Below are positions 1 to 17,771 of a stretch of 64,000 nucleotides of DNA, in pieces. The notes below the pieces were generated by a model, which was not told where the DNA came from, ran no database searches, and was given only the letters and a program-made list of their open reading frames with translations. The position numbers were made by a program, and so were the translations under genes. The stretch covers positions 17,258,116 to 17,322,115 of the forward strand of contig NC_135997.1 in the NCBI RefSeq assembly GCF_048128805.1. The letters run 5' to 3'. The DNA is from Centroberyx gerrardi (lineage: Eukaryota > Chordata > Actinopteri > Beryciformes > Berycidae). Every line of letters starts with the position of its first letter. The first letter of the stretch is position 1.

Positions 1-182
1 CCGCTCTCTCACTTCCTCCACATTGTTTTGTTGAGAGTCTGGGACGGCGAGCGACATGCAGCGACCGCAGCGGCCACCGCCGACAACAGCGGGGAGTAAC
101 AGTCTGCTTCTGCTTCCCTTCCCCTTCCTTCCCCGTTTCTCCACCCCCCCCTCCACATCCAACACACGGCTCAGGAAGTCTC
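1..182. promoter_or_regulatory. CpG-rich edge segment, possible first exon or promoter
   Basis: This GC- and CpG-rich stretch differs from the AT-rich DNA that follows and looks like a promoter or 5' untranslated exon cut by the window edge. On the minus strand a short reading frame begins ATG TGG AGG and runs into a possible donor (GTGAGA) near base 12, so a gene leaving to the left is possible. The plus strand also has an ATG at 56 followed by a short Pro-rich frame. No known protein was recognised and direction is undecided. Confidence 0.3.
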
Positions 183-375
183 ATGGCTGACTCTCTACAC
201 AGGAAATTCTACACAGAGGTTTGGCCCGAGAATATAAAACCATCTCTGCGTGTGTGTGTAAAACCGCCTCTCTCTGCTCTGCTAAACCTTTCCACACGAG
301 AGGAGAAAACTAAATCAGAGACACAAGTCATGTCACTTCAGAGTGGCGTGAAGCCACTGTCAGAGGAATGAGCAG

Positions 376-690
376 TGATGATTCAATATTATCGTTTGTC
401 GTGTTTCAGTGGAATCAAATTGTGTTGGTATGGTGATTTTGGGATATTGCGACACACAATTCTGCTCTCTAATCTGATGATAACAAGCAAATTTCATTTA
501 AAAACTCTGACAAAACGAGGTACGGCAGGAATATTATTTGAAAATTACCATTCTGTTAAATCATGGGATGAACATTAACTTGATTATTTAACATGATTTT
601 ACATACGTGAGCCACATCCTGATATATATGGATCCTTATGATTATGGTGAATTAGATTTCAACCATATTGCCGAGCCCTAATGACCAGCA
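376..690. repeat. Dispersed teleost repeat (hAT/MITE-like), copy 1
   Basis: This AT-rich segment resembles the segment at 7430-7720. Both start with ATTATCGTTT, a TCGT and TTTCAGTGGA, and both end with GATTTCAACCAT followed by a GC-richer block (GCCGAGCCC here, GCCCGGCCC in the second copy). Read in reverse, the end resembles the common fish inverted-repeat ends of the form GGGC(T/C)GGGCGATA. I infer an old non-autonomous DNA transposon; the superfamily is a guess. Confidence 0.5.
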
Positions 691-2437
691 CAGCTTCTAC
701 AGGAGCAGAGGGTCGTGCCGGGGCTAAGCTAGTCACAAAAGGGATTACAGACTTAAACCGGACTAAATCTGTCAAGCAAGAGCCAAACCCATATTAACAC
801 ATGGGATCTGTGAATGAGTTAACACAAAGCTTACACAAACCAGAGACAGAGCGTAAAAACTGGTGGCATCTGTTGCTCCACACTACTTTCTGTGCAGTGA
901 CTCTCTCAAAAAGACAGAGAGGGAAATGTGTGAGTGCAGCCTTTGTGCGTTAATAAGACAACAGATGGGAGAGTGAAGTGTTCGGCCTGTAGGAGTCGCA
1001 GAGACAGACAGACAGACAGACAGACAGACTATCCTTTAACATGCTCAAACGCCTTTTCAGAGACAACATCACTGACAGGAGAATATGCTCTTCAAGTCCA
1101 GATCAATGCTGCAGTGACAGCGAGTCCAGTGAGGGTGCGGACTCGGTGGGCCTGCAGTGCTTCAGGGGTCCAGCTAAACCTCTAATCTCAGCCGCATGCT
1201 GAGAGGATTAGCTGGAGCCGGTCAGGGTGAGAGCATGGCGAGGTAAAGGTGCCATACCAGAGAGCCTTTTCAGATAAAACTAACTTCCCCCCCACACACA
1301 CACCCCAACTTTTTGCCAAACAGAAGGCAGAAGACATGTGATGTAGTTAGCACTCGGGCCTGCTGCACCTTGAGGTGGGCCCAGCTATGGATGAAAGTGC
1401 AGTTGGTCATCATGACACACTGATACACATGTGAAAGGCCAGACAGACAGCACAAATCCTCCACTCCCTACCCCCCCCACCCCCCCACCCACACACACAC
1501 CTCAAGCCTACACCTACACCTGTGATAGGCTCAGCAGGACTCTATCAGTATTGATTATCAGTGTCAATCGCCTAGTTTGTCCCTCTGTAACCTTTCATCA
1601 ACATTATGGGGATCATTAGCTGTATTAATCCTCTCCGCGGGCAGCCTGAACAAAGAGGAGACTGTTTCAATCACCTCACAAGACTCAAGTTTTATAAAGA
1701 GCCGGTCACACACTCAGCAGGCCGGCGCGTGAACGACGAGTAGATGGAGACACGCGCACGCACGCACGCACGCGCACGTATAGTCCAGACTGTATTCCGT
1801 TTTTTTTTTTCCTCAATTCTGCATCTAGACTGGAGCTCTTAACTGATAACTACGTCGCACAAGCACACGCACATTTTAGACTATATAATCCATACTTTTG
1901 TGTGTGTGAGAGTGTGTGTTGGAGGAGGAGGAGGAGGAGGGGGGGGTCCTGGTTTGGAAAAAAAATAAAACCACCTCGATTTACAGATTACTGGATTAGC
2001 CTAACCCGGCGGTAACAGGCCATTTAAGTAAACGGACAACCGGATACATGTTCACATCACCGAGCTCTTCTTGAAGTAACGATGTGCCCGAGGAGTTAAA
2101 TCGGCAAACTTGGGAACAGTTACGACCCCCATATCCTACCCCACCCCACCCCCGGAGCTCATCACAGGCCACAAAGTCAACTCCTGCCCGGATCAGGAAT
2201 CCCCCCTCTCCCTCTAAAAGTGTCCTCACACCGAAACACGACACACAAAAAGAACCACAGAGCGAGAGGAGGCAATCACAGCCCGACTGACTTCATCATG
2301 TCGGAAAGGGACATCATCACACCAAAACATCATTAGCTAGAAAGCAACTTCACGTCGGACAGACTAGACTCGCACCCGTGTAAAGAAAAATAACAGGATT
2401 CTTGTTGTGACCTTGGCGATAAAAGCAGCAGCCCTAC
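691..2437. other. No gene seen; simple repeats
   Basis: No reading frame here looks like a recognisable protein. Visible structure: a (CAGA) run near 1003-1028, C/A-rich tracts at 1288-1305 and 1470-1502, an alternating purine-pyrimidine stretch (CACGCGCACGCACGCACG) near 1752-1780 that could adopt Z-DNA, and a (GGA) run near 1921-1939. CpG density rises from about 2000 towards the candidate exon at 2438-2599. Confidence 0.5.
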
Positions 2438-4110
2438 CTGTGTCTTAAAATCCGACGACCCAGATAATCTGACGGGGAGCCCATTTCCGTCGCGATGCTC
2501 AATACAGTTTGGAGAGGTTTCCAATATTCTCCTCTGGGCGCTGTCCTTCTCCTTGATTTCGCAGTTTTTTGTGTCTGCGGTCAAGCCAGCAGCAGTTCCC
2601 TAACAACTTCCCGTCAGTAGCTTTCAAAATAAAAGTTTAAATCTGAATCGCAATTTGCAGTTTATCTGTTTGGGAACACAAAAATGTGACTGGAATACAG
2701 AGTATGCTAGATGTCTTTGTAAAATCTAAAATCAGTTCTATGACATTTCTTTCACAGAGCTATAGAGATAAACAAGTGGGATATTTGGTTTAGAGAGAAC
2801 TGAAATTGAAAGTGATTGACACTGGGGAAAAAAAAGTAGCATACAATGACCATTAAAAAAGTCTGCATGAATGAAGACAAACTGAATTACACACTTAAAG
2901 AACTATAAGTTGAATGGAGAACTGAGGCAACAATTAAGGGGGAAAAGGGAAAGGGGGGGGAATGGAAGTCACAGAGCTATAGACTGGGCTTGTCAATACC
3001 TGCAAACAATGCAAATGTAAAAACATTGTGTTATATGCATTAAAAATAAATTAAAAACTTGTTTGTCACATTTTGTCAAAAGTTATGGCCTTGCAAAACA
3101 ATTTAAATCAAAACATAAATGTATCCTTTAGTTAAATAAACTACTCCTCTAGTAGTTAACAGCTAACAACTATTACAAACATCATGCAATTATGAGGATT
3201 ATACACAGCCCATCCACTGCTGGTCAAACTGTGTAAATAAATACACAAAATTTAGATTAAAAAAAAAAAAAAAAGACCTAATTGTATCTTTAAGCTCTTA
3301 TTTCACTATTTCAGTGTATTTTATGTGCTTTATTTTTAAAATGTTGCATGCAAATAATTCTAAAATGTACAGTTATGTATATACATGTTCTTCCATCTGT
3401 ACACCTTATAAGTGAATACCTTAGGCTATATGTGAATAGTTAATAATGCACACTTCCATGCCTGCTTCAAGTTTATAAATCTATTAACTAAGAAGTTATT
3501 TTTACTGTTACTATCTGTTGTATTATTCTCATGATTGATTGTGGTAATTACTTGTTGTATAATTCTCTCTATTTGTCTTATTCTTACCTATATCTTATTG
3601 TGTGCTGCTACATCAACGATCTAATCTAAAAACATCACGCTACTTTTATTTTGAAATCAAATCCGCAAACCGGAAGACATGTTGTCGCTAGTTGCTGGGG
3701 CAACAGGGATGTCTCTGGCTCTGTCACTATTTTCTCCGTTGCTTTTGCTGCTGCGCTGGCGACGCCACGGTGAAGCCAACGGAAAAAAACAGGCATGATG
3801 TGTTCCGAAGCGGAGGAAGGAGTAAAGTACCGACGTCTCTCACAACCACAGCAGTCAGTCACCCATGGGTGTTCAGTTTAAAGTGTAGGTGAATTTCAGT
3901 CTGAATGTTTAATTTAAATCTATCACGTGCAGGCACAGAGGACAGTTTGTTCACATTTACCGAAAGCAGGGGGCGGTGGGGAAGGAAAGCATGTGGCGCA
4001 TTTTCCTCACGTTTTTCTAAACAAAACAGGACGTTACAGGTGTCAAAACTGAGGATGCTGCTGTTCATCTTCTCGATTAAATAACTGATCGCTTTCGGTT
4101 GAAACTCCAT
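2438..4110 (-). CDS. Unrecognised minus-strand gene, two candidate 5' exons (partial)
   Basis: Two exon-like segments can be joined in phase on the minus strand. Exon 1 (4110-3961) begins with a true ATG, encodes 50 residues starting MEFQPKAISYLIEKMNSS and ends at a donor GTAAAT. Exon 2 (2599-2438) follows an acceptor-like TTGTTAG, stays open for 54 codons (including KNCEIKEKDSAQRR and LPVRLSGSSDFKTQ) and ends CAG|GTAGGG. Both are phase 0. Further exons would lie to the left and are not identified. The start codon is about 80 bases from the start of a plus-strand gene, suggesting a shared promoter. Alternatively the 2.4-2.6 kb piece is a 5' untranslated exon of another gene, since that area is CpG-rich. 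I do not recognise the protein, and the join is inference. Confidence 0.35.
3669..3704. promoter_or_regulatory. ETS-like site and RFX X-box-like palindrome
   Basis: ACCGGAAG at 3669-3676 fits the ETS/GABP core seen in CpG promoters. GTTGCTGGGGCAAC at 3691-3704 is a near-perfect inverted repeat (GTTGC, 4-base spacer, GCAAC) fitting the RFX X-box. X-boxes of this kind are known mainly from ciliary gene promoters. It lies about 260 bases downstream of the minus-strand exon 1 and about 490 bases upstream of the plus-strand gene start, so the target is unclear. Confidence 0.4.
3679..3798 (+). CDS. Possible 39-aa hydrophobic microprotein
   Basis: A short ATG frame encodes MLSLVAGATGMSLALSLFSP followed by five leucines, a basic RWRRHG cluster and a polar tail ending KKQA. 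The composition is that of a signal anchor or single membrane-spanning microprotein: about 24 hydrophobic residues, then positive charge. The start lies just 3' of an ETS-type ACCGGAAG. A 39-codon frame can arise by chance, and the region may equally be promoter for neighbouring genes because it holds an X-box-like palindrome. No homologue is recognised. Confidence 0.22.
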   Translation: MLSLVAGATGMSLALSLFSPLLLLLRWRRHGEANGKKQA

Positions 4111-4189
4111 CGTGTATTATTGCATAGTGCCTCAGTAATTTAGAGCAAAGTGGGGGCCACGACTGAACTCTCGAAGAGATGCAAGTCAT

Positions 4190-5077
4190 ATGACATGCAG
4201 AAAGACTGGTAAGAGAGTGGTTAGCAGGGAAATAAACTTACTTTTTGTCTACAACTAAGCCAGTGAAAGTGGGTAGTACAATTCTCCAGCCACTTTCACT
4301 AATTTACCAAACAGCTAGCTTTTTAAGACCGTTATGTTGATCTCCTCGCCAGATCCTGTCAAAGTGGCTGGCAGAACAAGCTAACTTTCCCACTCTGGTT
4401 AGCAGGAATGGACCAGTACCATCTACATTTGCACATGTATCTTCGGGAGGCAGTGGGTGTTGAACCCATGCACAATGACCATTTGTTTACAGCTACTATG
4501 TTAATCTGACCCCTATTATTAGATGGGAAGGTCCCCAAACCTCAGAAACTAGTGCACCTAGACTCAAAAAGCCTGGAGCTACTTCACAGAGAATTAGATG
4601 AGAAAGATGGTACTGTATAGGTGACATGGGAAGATAGGCGAGCACCCTGGGGTTCACAACTGATATCTCTACTATAAGATAAGGCTCAGATGGTTGTAAA
4701 AACTAAAATATTGTTTGGATCCACGAGAACAGCCTTCCATTCTCCAGACTTTATATCTAATCCATCACAAATTTAATCTTTGTTACTGTCTTTTCTGGCT
4801 TTGGCAGAGAATTGTTCATATTCACAAATTTGCGTAGGCTCTCCCAGACCTTAGTAATAACACATGAATGCTTAAACTGAGTGATGTTCCCCTTTAAGTA
4901 ACTGAAAAAGCCATCACCTCATTTAATGTGCAGTATTCATCAACTGTCCTAAACAATGAGTCCCTTTTTGTTAGTGCAGTACAAAGTTTAGACGAGAAAG
5001 TTTTGAGAAATGTGTCAGTGGAGGCTGATGGATCTGCTTTGCTCAAAGTGTTTGAGGATAAGCTACAGTGGCAATAA
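4190..5077 (+). CDS. Unrecognised small plus-strand gene, four phase-consistent exons
   Basis: Four segments join in phase: 4190-4208 (ATG, donor ACTG|GTAAGA), 4403-4456 (acceptor TTAG, or CAG three bases later; donor GTGG|GTGTTG), 4523-4609 (acceptor TATTATTAG; donor GATG|GTACTG) and 4899-5077 (acceptor CCTTTAAG; stop TAA). The product is about 112 aa, charged and soluble-looking, with segments MDQYHLHLHMYLREAV, KLVHLDSKSLELLHREL and SALLKVFEDKLQWQ. No signal peptide or membrane segment is seen. The frame is open upstream of the ATG for another 17 codons, so the true start may be earlier. AATAAA at 5511-5516 could end the transcript, facing the CTCF 3' end. The last acceptor is weak, and 4911 would also keep the frame. 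I do not recognise the family. Confidence 0.42.
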
Positions 5078-5510
5078 TTTTGGTTCACTGGATTGTGTAT
5101 AAGATCCATCATAGCCCATGGCTCATCGTGGAAGAAAAGGCATGTTGTGATTGCACATGCATTCTAGCATCACGGTCAAAATCAGACATTTATTCAGTAA
5201 CTTAGATGAATGATCTATTTTGCGAATTCTAAATATTGGTTATGAATGGTTTCAAAAACATAGGAGTGAAACATCAGCTTGTAATGCAAACAGCCTAAAA
5301 ACAAGAGTTTTCTTTTATAATAATTATGCTCAAATCAACTGCTTTGACACCTGGTAAAATAGTTGTAATCAAGTCCCAGTTAAAGCTAAACAAGACCTCA
5401 AATCTGTCACAGTAGGAGTTCAGTGGTGTGTCAGTTTCATATTTCATAGTTAAGGTAAAATTCTCTTAATGTACAAATGTGTGAACATCTTAATATAAAA
5501 TCATCCATCT

Positions 5511-5516
5511 AATAAA
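5511..5516 (+). terminator. Candidate poly(A) signal for the small plus-strand gene
   Basis: This is the AATAAA hexamer I noted downstream of the stop at 5077. It lies about 220 bases from the CTCF poly(A) signal on the other strand, so the two transcripts would converge. Confidence 0.35.
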
Positions 5517-5734
5517 ATGCATTTCCATGCAAAACATGCAATTTGACTTTTTTAGCACTCATTTATTTCTCAGCAAATTGTGATCATTAACAGAATATTT
5601 TTGGCTGTAACTGTACCACAAAAATGTGACAACGGCCCAAGCCCATCACACATTGATTTTCAATTTTCATGTTAAATTATTTAATAAGAAAAGTACGACT
5701 GCAGAAACCTAAAACTTCAATGCGACTTTTTCTT

Positions 5735-6554
5735 TTTATTGGTTGTACAGTCATACATCTGTTCTCATCTGCCATCCATTAAGTCGTCATTCAAGCTGCT
5801 AGCATTTCACTGTCAGCGGTACAAAAAACTAACAAAAAAATAAAACATCAACCCCAAGTGGAATGGCGACATGAGGGAGCTAAACAACGTTCTTTCCTCG
5901 CACTTATCAGTGACAATGTTTAGCACATGATATGCAGAATCAAGGGTGTGACAGTGGCAAGAAAGGAGCATAATATAAGCAGCGCAGAAGCTCTTAAAAA
6001 CTAGAATGGGCTGATGTCTATGATACACCACCCACAGAAAAAGAAACCAAAAAATAAAAATCTCATATTTCATTTTTTTTTTAACCACCTTGAGGTGGCT
6101 GTATTGAACGGTGTTATCATTACCCTCCTGAATGTTGCCTTTATCTTGTTCCTGCTGTGGCCAGTAATTTTGTGACATTGATAAGGATAATTCTGGTCAT
6201 TTTCAACCTGGGCCTCATCTTTTTGCCATCATGCAGACTGCTTCTGGTGAAAGGCGCACAGCTCTCCAATACAATTCAAGGGGGCAAAAGGAAAACTAAA
6301 AGTCAACCCCCCTAAAAATATGCCCATTCCTCAACTGTATAGGAGAGCAGTGCTCCCTGCTCACTGAGAGGTATCTAGAGCTCTTCAGTGAAATAACTGA
6401 AAAATAAAATAACAAAATTTTGATCAGAATTGATCAGCATAATGGCAAAAACTAGGAAAATATGGCCCAGGTTGAAAATAAAAAAACGTTGCCTAAAAAC
6501 GTAATAAAAAAAAAGGTAGAGGGGGCAGCAGTGGCACCTGAATAAAAGATTCAA

Positions 6555-6591
<37 letters not shown>

Positions 6592-6990
6592 TACTTTCAG
6601 ATACAATTAAATTCATTTTCTACCTTCTTTGAATACATTTAGCACGCTATTTTTAATGCAGATAATGTGGCATAGCTATTGGCTACCATGTCAGAGAGAA
6701 AACCCGGGGGGGGGGGCAAAGGTAACAGTCAGGAGGCTAATGACACTGTCCAACACAGCCACCCCAAACTTCGAAACGCATTGAGATGTATTTTTCTGGT
6801 TGGTAAATCCTTATTAAAAATCTTTATGACTTATCTAAGTCTTCATCAACAACATGATTAAAAGTAAATCTTAAATTACAACAGGGATGTTCATTTCTGT
6901 GCAGGATGCATGTGTTTTGTGAGCCTAAATACCAAGAATTAAACGAAGGTGTGTTCAAGGGTCTGTGTGTGTTTACAGTCGACCCTCCCA
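5735..6990 (-). other. ctcf: CTCF 3' untranslated region and poly(A) signal
   Basis: Downstream of the CTCF stop on the minus strand the sequence is non-coding and AT-rich. The minus strand carries AATAAA at 5740-5735, giving a 3' UTR of about 1.25 kb. A (CA) microsatellite occupies roughly 6557-6587 and a G run lies near 6705-6716. The UTR end is inferred from the hexamer alone. Confidence 0.5.
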
Positions 6991-12600
<5,610 letters not shown>

Positions 12601-14084
12601 GGAAACGGGCCAACCAACAAACACTCTGCCAAATAGAGAAGACATATAAAAATAGTCAAATAGAGATCACGACTTATGGGACTGATATAGTTTTCCTCTG
12701 TAGGTTTTGTAGCTAAAGTTTAATACATTTGACCCCTAGGGGAAACAACAATATTATTTTAACCTAAACGGGGGGGGGGGGGGGGTTCTCACTCACGATG
12801 CATGTTTTAATGCAATTCAGAGGTTGAGGGGACATGAGGACAGATGCAAACTATACATTAACAATAAACAAATCCTCTTGCACAGATACTACACCATTTC
12901 AATGTTCACCCTAAGGCTATATTAATGATGCAATATGGCAACTAGTAACAGTGATATTCTAGGCATTACGATCGGGGTTTAATTATGTTTACGTGAATGG
13001 GCATTATGGATTGAATAGAGTCTTTGTACTAACCGAACAAACACTCGAGTTAAAAAATAATTTGTTAATCCTATACTTTTTCCACAAAATCCTTGTGCAA
13101 CTCATCGTCTATGGAGCATCTTGTGACTACTTTGATACCATCAAAGTTTTAAGTCTTCGTTCTGTGATTTCTTTTTAGGAGACAGTTGTGCGTGTTCAAA
13201 CATAGTAGTCATCGTAGTTAGACGATTGACATAACATGATTCTTTACATTGAGTGGTATTCCCTTTTAATTTAACGTTACGTGCTTCACACAATCCAAGT
13301 CGCAGTACGATTGCGATGTTACGACGATGAGGTTTTTATTGATCGGTACTTCAAAGCCACTCACTCGTAATTTATAGAAACATTTTACAATACTACCTAT
13401 AGTCTAGACAACAATATATTAATCTGAAAATGATACAAAGTACTTAAATATCAACTCGGGTTTAGTTTGGTAACTCGGGAGGCGCGAGCAGTCTGAAAAC
13501 AGGAAACAAAGGGCACGAGAAGATGGACGTCAGGCCTAAACAAACTTAAAACCGTAACACCGCTATTACAGACATATTTGCCTAAATGCCACAATATATC
13601 AGACAGAAAGCACGACTGTGTTCAACTGAAACACTCAGCTGTATTTTACAGACTTATTTACAACATTTTGGATAACGATAGAGGGAGACAAACACCCCCC
13701 GCCAGCCGCCTGGACGGTAAGCCCTACCGTGACACCTAGAGGCCGCCGACAGCTCCTACAAAAACGTTTCCCGGTGCGGGGGTGAAGTAACTGTTTCACT
13801 TACTTCCGAGTACTTGTTCGTCACGGTATGTTCTCCTGGACGCTCGGTGTCTGTGTTTTCTCCCCTCGCTCCCGATGCGGACGTCTTTATCTCTTGCGCT
13901 GAGCTATTAATTCTCTCCCGCTTTAGAAGAGTTGGCCTAACACAAAATGGCGGCCCGTGGCGCTGAACGGACATGCGCAAACAGAGGGCCGACGGGAAAA
14001 AAGGGGAGCGCAAAGCAGTTCACAGGCAGCTCGCGCCAGTTTTGAATTTAAGCGTGGGCGTGGTGTCGGAGTGAACGTTCAATG

Positions 14085-17000
14085 ATGATGATGATGAAGA
14101 TGATTAGGCCTATTGATACTGCTGCTGTTGTTGTTGTTGTTGTTGTTGTTGTAAGTAGTAGTACCAGCAGTAGAAGTAACACTAGTGTATCATGTACAAT
14201 TTTTCCAATGGGAAATGCAAATATACTATCTATAAATATGCCACCAGTCGTTTTTGACTTGATACCGGTACATACTAGGACCTATAACTTTTACAATTTT
14301 ATCATTTTTAGTTTCTGTGACTATAACCTACAGAAAAGCTTGTAAGTGCAATGAAGCAGTGTAAAAAGTCAACCACCAGAGGGCAATGTGGTTGTTGTAG
14401 GTGTAGGGCGGGCCTATCGCCTGCTTGTCTCCTTCATAGGGAGTTTGAATTGTATAATTGTCGTGTAGATTGAAGGAAACAAGACTGTAGCTCGATTTTT
14501 ACATCAAAACAATAATCTGTATTCATTTTGATGGGCTGCTAATGACACTGCAGCGTTTTTAAACTGAAAACTGATCCTGTCCAAAATCCTGATATGACTA
14601 GACAAATGTGTCTAATACTGTAGCATAGAAAATCACTAAGCTAACTGTTGTTCAAATATCCCCATTAAATTTTGTTCTAATTGTGTATTTTCTGTAGGCC
14701 TACAGATGATTTCATAGATGTAGGCATTACCAGCCTTCCACTAGACCAAAAAGTCAAGAGGAAAGAGGTCTGACCAGCTAACATTAGCTGCCACATCACT
14801 GGAATATATTGCAACAATTGCAACAACTCACATTAATTTTCCATGTAATCGTGCAATGAATAATAGGAGAGTTGTGGAGGAGTCTTCAGCTTGACCAAGA
14901 CACAAAAAATGAACAGGTTCATCTGGCTTCTCGCTCAAGAATGCTATGAACACCTTGAAAATCGAAATACAGAATCCATTTTGGTAATTTTTCTTCATAA
15001 GTTATGAACTTTTCTGCTGTAAATGATAGTTTCATCATGTGTTGTGCAGCAGCTGCAGAAAATACTTGACCTTTGGGCAAGTGCACATGCCTTCTCGGTC
15101 AGGCACTGTTTGATGTGTGCATAGCTCTGACATCATCTTTGCTGTGCTAGCGCAACCTGTGGCGAACCATTGTTTCTCATTTAATTATCTACTGATGTCG
15201 TATCTCTTCATCTTTAAACGCTTTCTGGCTAAACTGCAGTAACAAATCCTCTTCCCCCCACTTTTGTCCCAGCTGCCAAACTGTACTGTGGCATCTTTCT
15301 AAATGGCAGAGGGAGCTCAGGACGGCTTCATGTTCAAAAGAATGATAACTTATTCTCTTTTCTGCCATTCAGAGTTTTGTCGAAGGCAGGCTGTGTGTTG
15401 TACAGAATCACTCCACAGCCTCGGGTGGAGATAATAAGTGATAGTCTACTGCTGCGGGCCTTGATAATGACTAGTGCTGCACAGACAAAGGACCGATTCC
15501 CCTGGTGATACCTGGATAGAGTGAGTCCTCTGGATCTCATTTAACAGAGGAGGCTCCCTATTCCCAAAATCACATTTTAAGAGTTCTATTCCATAACATT
15601 GTATTTCATGTTGCATTGAAAATCACTGTATTGCATCATTCGATATCTCTGGAATGCAGACGATCCAGTCAACCAAGGATCAAAGTTAAGTTAGTTCTTT
15701 GAAAAGTACAATACTTTGTCAAGACTACATGCCATTTATTTATTTCTCAATTTTGGGTACCTCAATATGGAATTAAACTCTTTATTTGTTTTTGGTATTT
15801 GTGCAGGACTATTTCTTTAAAAGCCTTATGGTGTATCATACTGTTCACCTCTCACTGTTCGCCGGCCCAAATGTCCTTTTCATCAGAGGAGCCGCTCATG
15901 AACTGAGCTCAGATTACAATGTCATCCGCTCTTCAATCTGGTCTTTCATCTTCTGCCTAATTAAATTAAACAGACTTCATCTTATTTGTCTGTGCTATAT
16001 CCACAAAAATAGAGAGGGCATCACAAGCACGTTCACAACTGAAGGTACGGGTGAGATCTAACTAACCTGGAAGATGCATCCAAGCTTCACAGCCTGTCAA
16101 ACAAGATCCAGAGAATAGAAATAAGGACGTACAGAGAGTCAGAAAGATCTATCTGACCCAAGACGAGACACTCGGTCACCCTAAAAAAACATTTTCTTTT
16201 GCTCGTAGGTTGTAATAATGTAGGCCTATTACGTCTGCAGTGTAGCCCTAAAATAACTGATGTTATAATACTCCATATGGAAAAGTTAATACGGGCTCAT
16301 AAGTGGAAAACAAGTTATTGCTGGGCTGCTGCGCGGCCTTGGGAAGGGAACTAACCACTCAGAGAGGAAACAGGTTTTGGATGAGCTGCTCGCCTGTGAC
16401 TGGCCAGTTGGGTTATGAGGTTTCAGTTGAGCCACAGGAAATAGAGGTTACTGGAGCTCTTTATAATAAGCATCTCATCTCATCTTCTCTTAGAAAAACC
16501 ATCTTCACAATATTTTTGATACATCAAAACATGTAGTTCAACTGGAGATCACCCAATTTTGTTAATGTGCTTCTGTAGATATGAAATGTTTATACCTCCA
16601 TAATGTGAGGTGAACATTTCATGATCCCCATGGAGAAATTGTATAAAGGAAAAATTAATCAAACTATTAGGGTAATAAATCAATGTTGAATGCAATCTAT
16701 TGAGTATTGTTATAAAGTTATTTTAAAATCTACCAATGAGCCCAGTGTAAATGCCACATTTATATCAAATATTCAAATCAGGCTACTCATTTCCCATGCA
16801 TGTTGCTACATACAGTATGTTTAATAGTCTAACTGAAGTTTCATAGAGATTTCTGCTTGTGGATGCAGGCTTTTACAATATGGCTTATAAATGAAGGGTG
16901 GTGTGAGACATAACTATGAAGATTAAGAGGCTTCTCTTCTGAACCTAAAGTAACGAATATCAACCCAATCTAACTGAAGGGCGAGTCTACTATCTCTTCA

Positions 17001-17771
17001 TGTTCTTCAGTTCTTTTTTTCTAATTGCCCGACATGTTCTTATGCCAATTTCTCTTGAGTTGCTGCTTGCAGCTGTATTGTTGAATTTATTCTTTCAAAA
17101 ACATAATTATTTAATTAGTTGAGAATGCATTGCCAATTAAGTCTACATGATATTGGTTTTTAAAACAGCTGTTTTCCACTTTTAAGTATGATACTATCTT
17201 AACTTATCTCAGACTTATGAAGACTTTAATTAGCTTTTCAATATTGAATCCAATAACGTCATACACTGGAAATAAATTCATATTATGAACAGGTTATGAA
17301 TACAATAATTTGATTCTATGTTTTCTGAACAAGCCTTTCAGCTCTTAATCAAGGGCTCCAACTATTCTCAAAGGAACTGTTCCTCTGGTATTGGTGTGTT
17401 TGGGGCGGGAGACTGCTCCCTTTGCATTTGATAAGAACCATTACTAATGGGCACTGTCCTCCGAATTCATTATTCCTTTCCAACATAAACCACTTTTTGA
17501 GGGACATAGGAATCTACACAGACAACCCGTTACTTACAGCATTTCAAAGCATCTTCTCCGCATACAAAATAAATTATTAATTTGTTACATAATCATCAGA
17601 ACATTTTGTTCATTTCAGTTATTGCCATTACAATATCTTCACATAGGCCTACAGTTCTTCAGTGCATTTGCAGGGCTGAAACAAATATCAGTACTGTCAG
17701 TTTAGCTCTTTCTCTCTCTCTGCCTCTCCTTATTTTATCACCATCTTTTCCTCATGTTTTTTCTCTCTGAG
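14085..17771. other. Intergenic stretch, no gene seen
   Basis: Simple repeats (GATG near 14082-14100, TTG near 14122-14151) open this AT-rich region. I looked here for the PH and LRR exons expected upstream of the CARMIL2 exons and found none I could support. One open stretch near 16309-16413 (plus) is protein-like for about 35 codons but has no convincing splice sites. Short open frames at 15334-15540 (minus) and 15786-16061 (plus) look random. Confidence 0.5.
14370..14388 (+). promoter_or_regulatory. CTCF-type binding motif just upstream of CTCF
   Basis: CAACCACCAGAGGGCAATG contains CCACCAGAGGGCA, which fits the core CTCF consensus (CCASYAGRKGGCR). It lies about 330 bases upstream of the CpG promoter of CTCF itself. 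The call rests on motif match by eye; occupancy is unknown. Confidence 0.5.

Noticed and set aside
13756-14013. Minus-strand frame of 85 codons at the CTCF promoter
   Set aside because: It spans the CpG promoter and the donor of the non-coding first exon; the CTCF start at 12600 matches the conserved protein.
16309-16413. Possible upstream CARMIL2 exon
   Set aside because: About 35 protein-like codons, but no convincing acceptor or donor in phase and no recognisable LRR or helical-domain motif.
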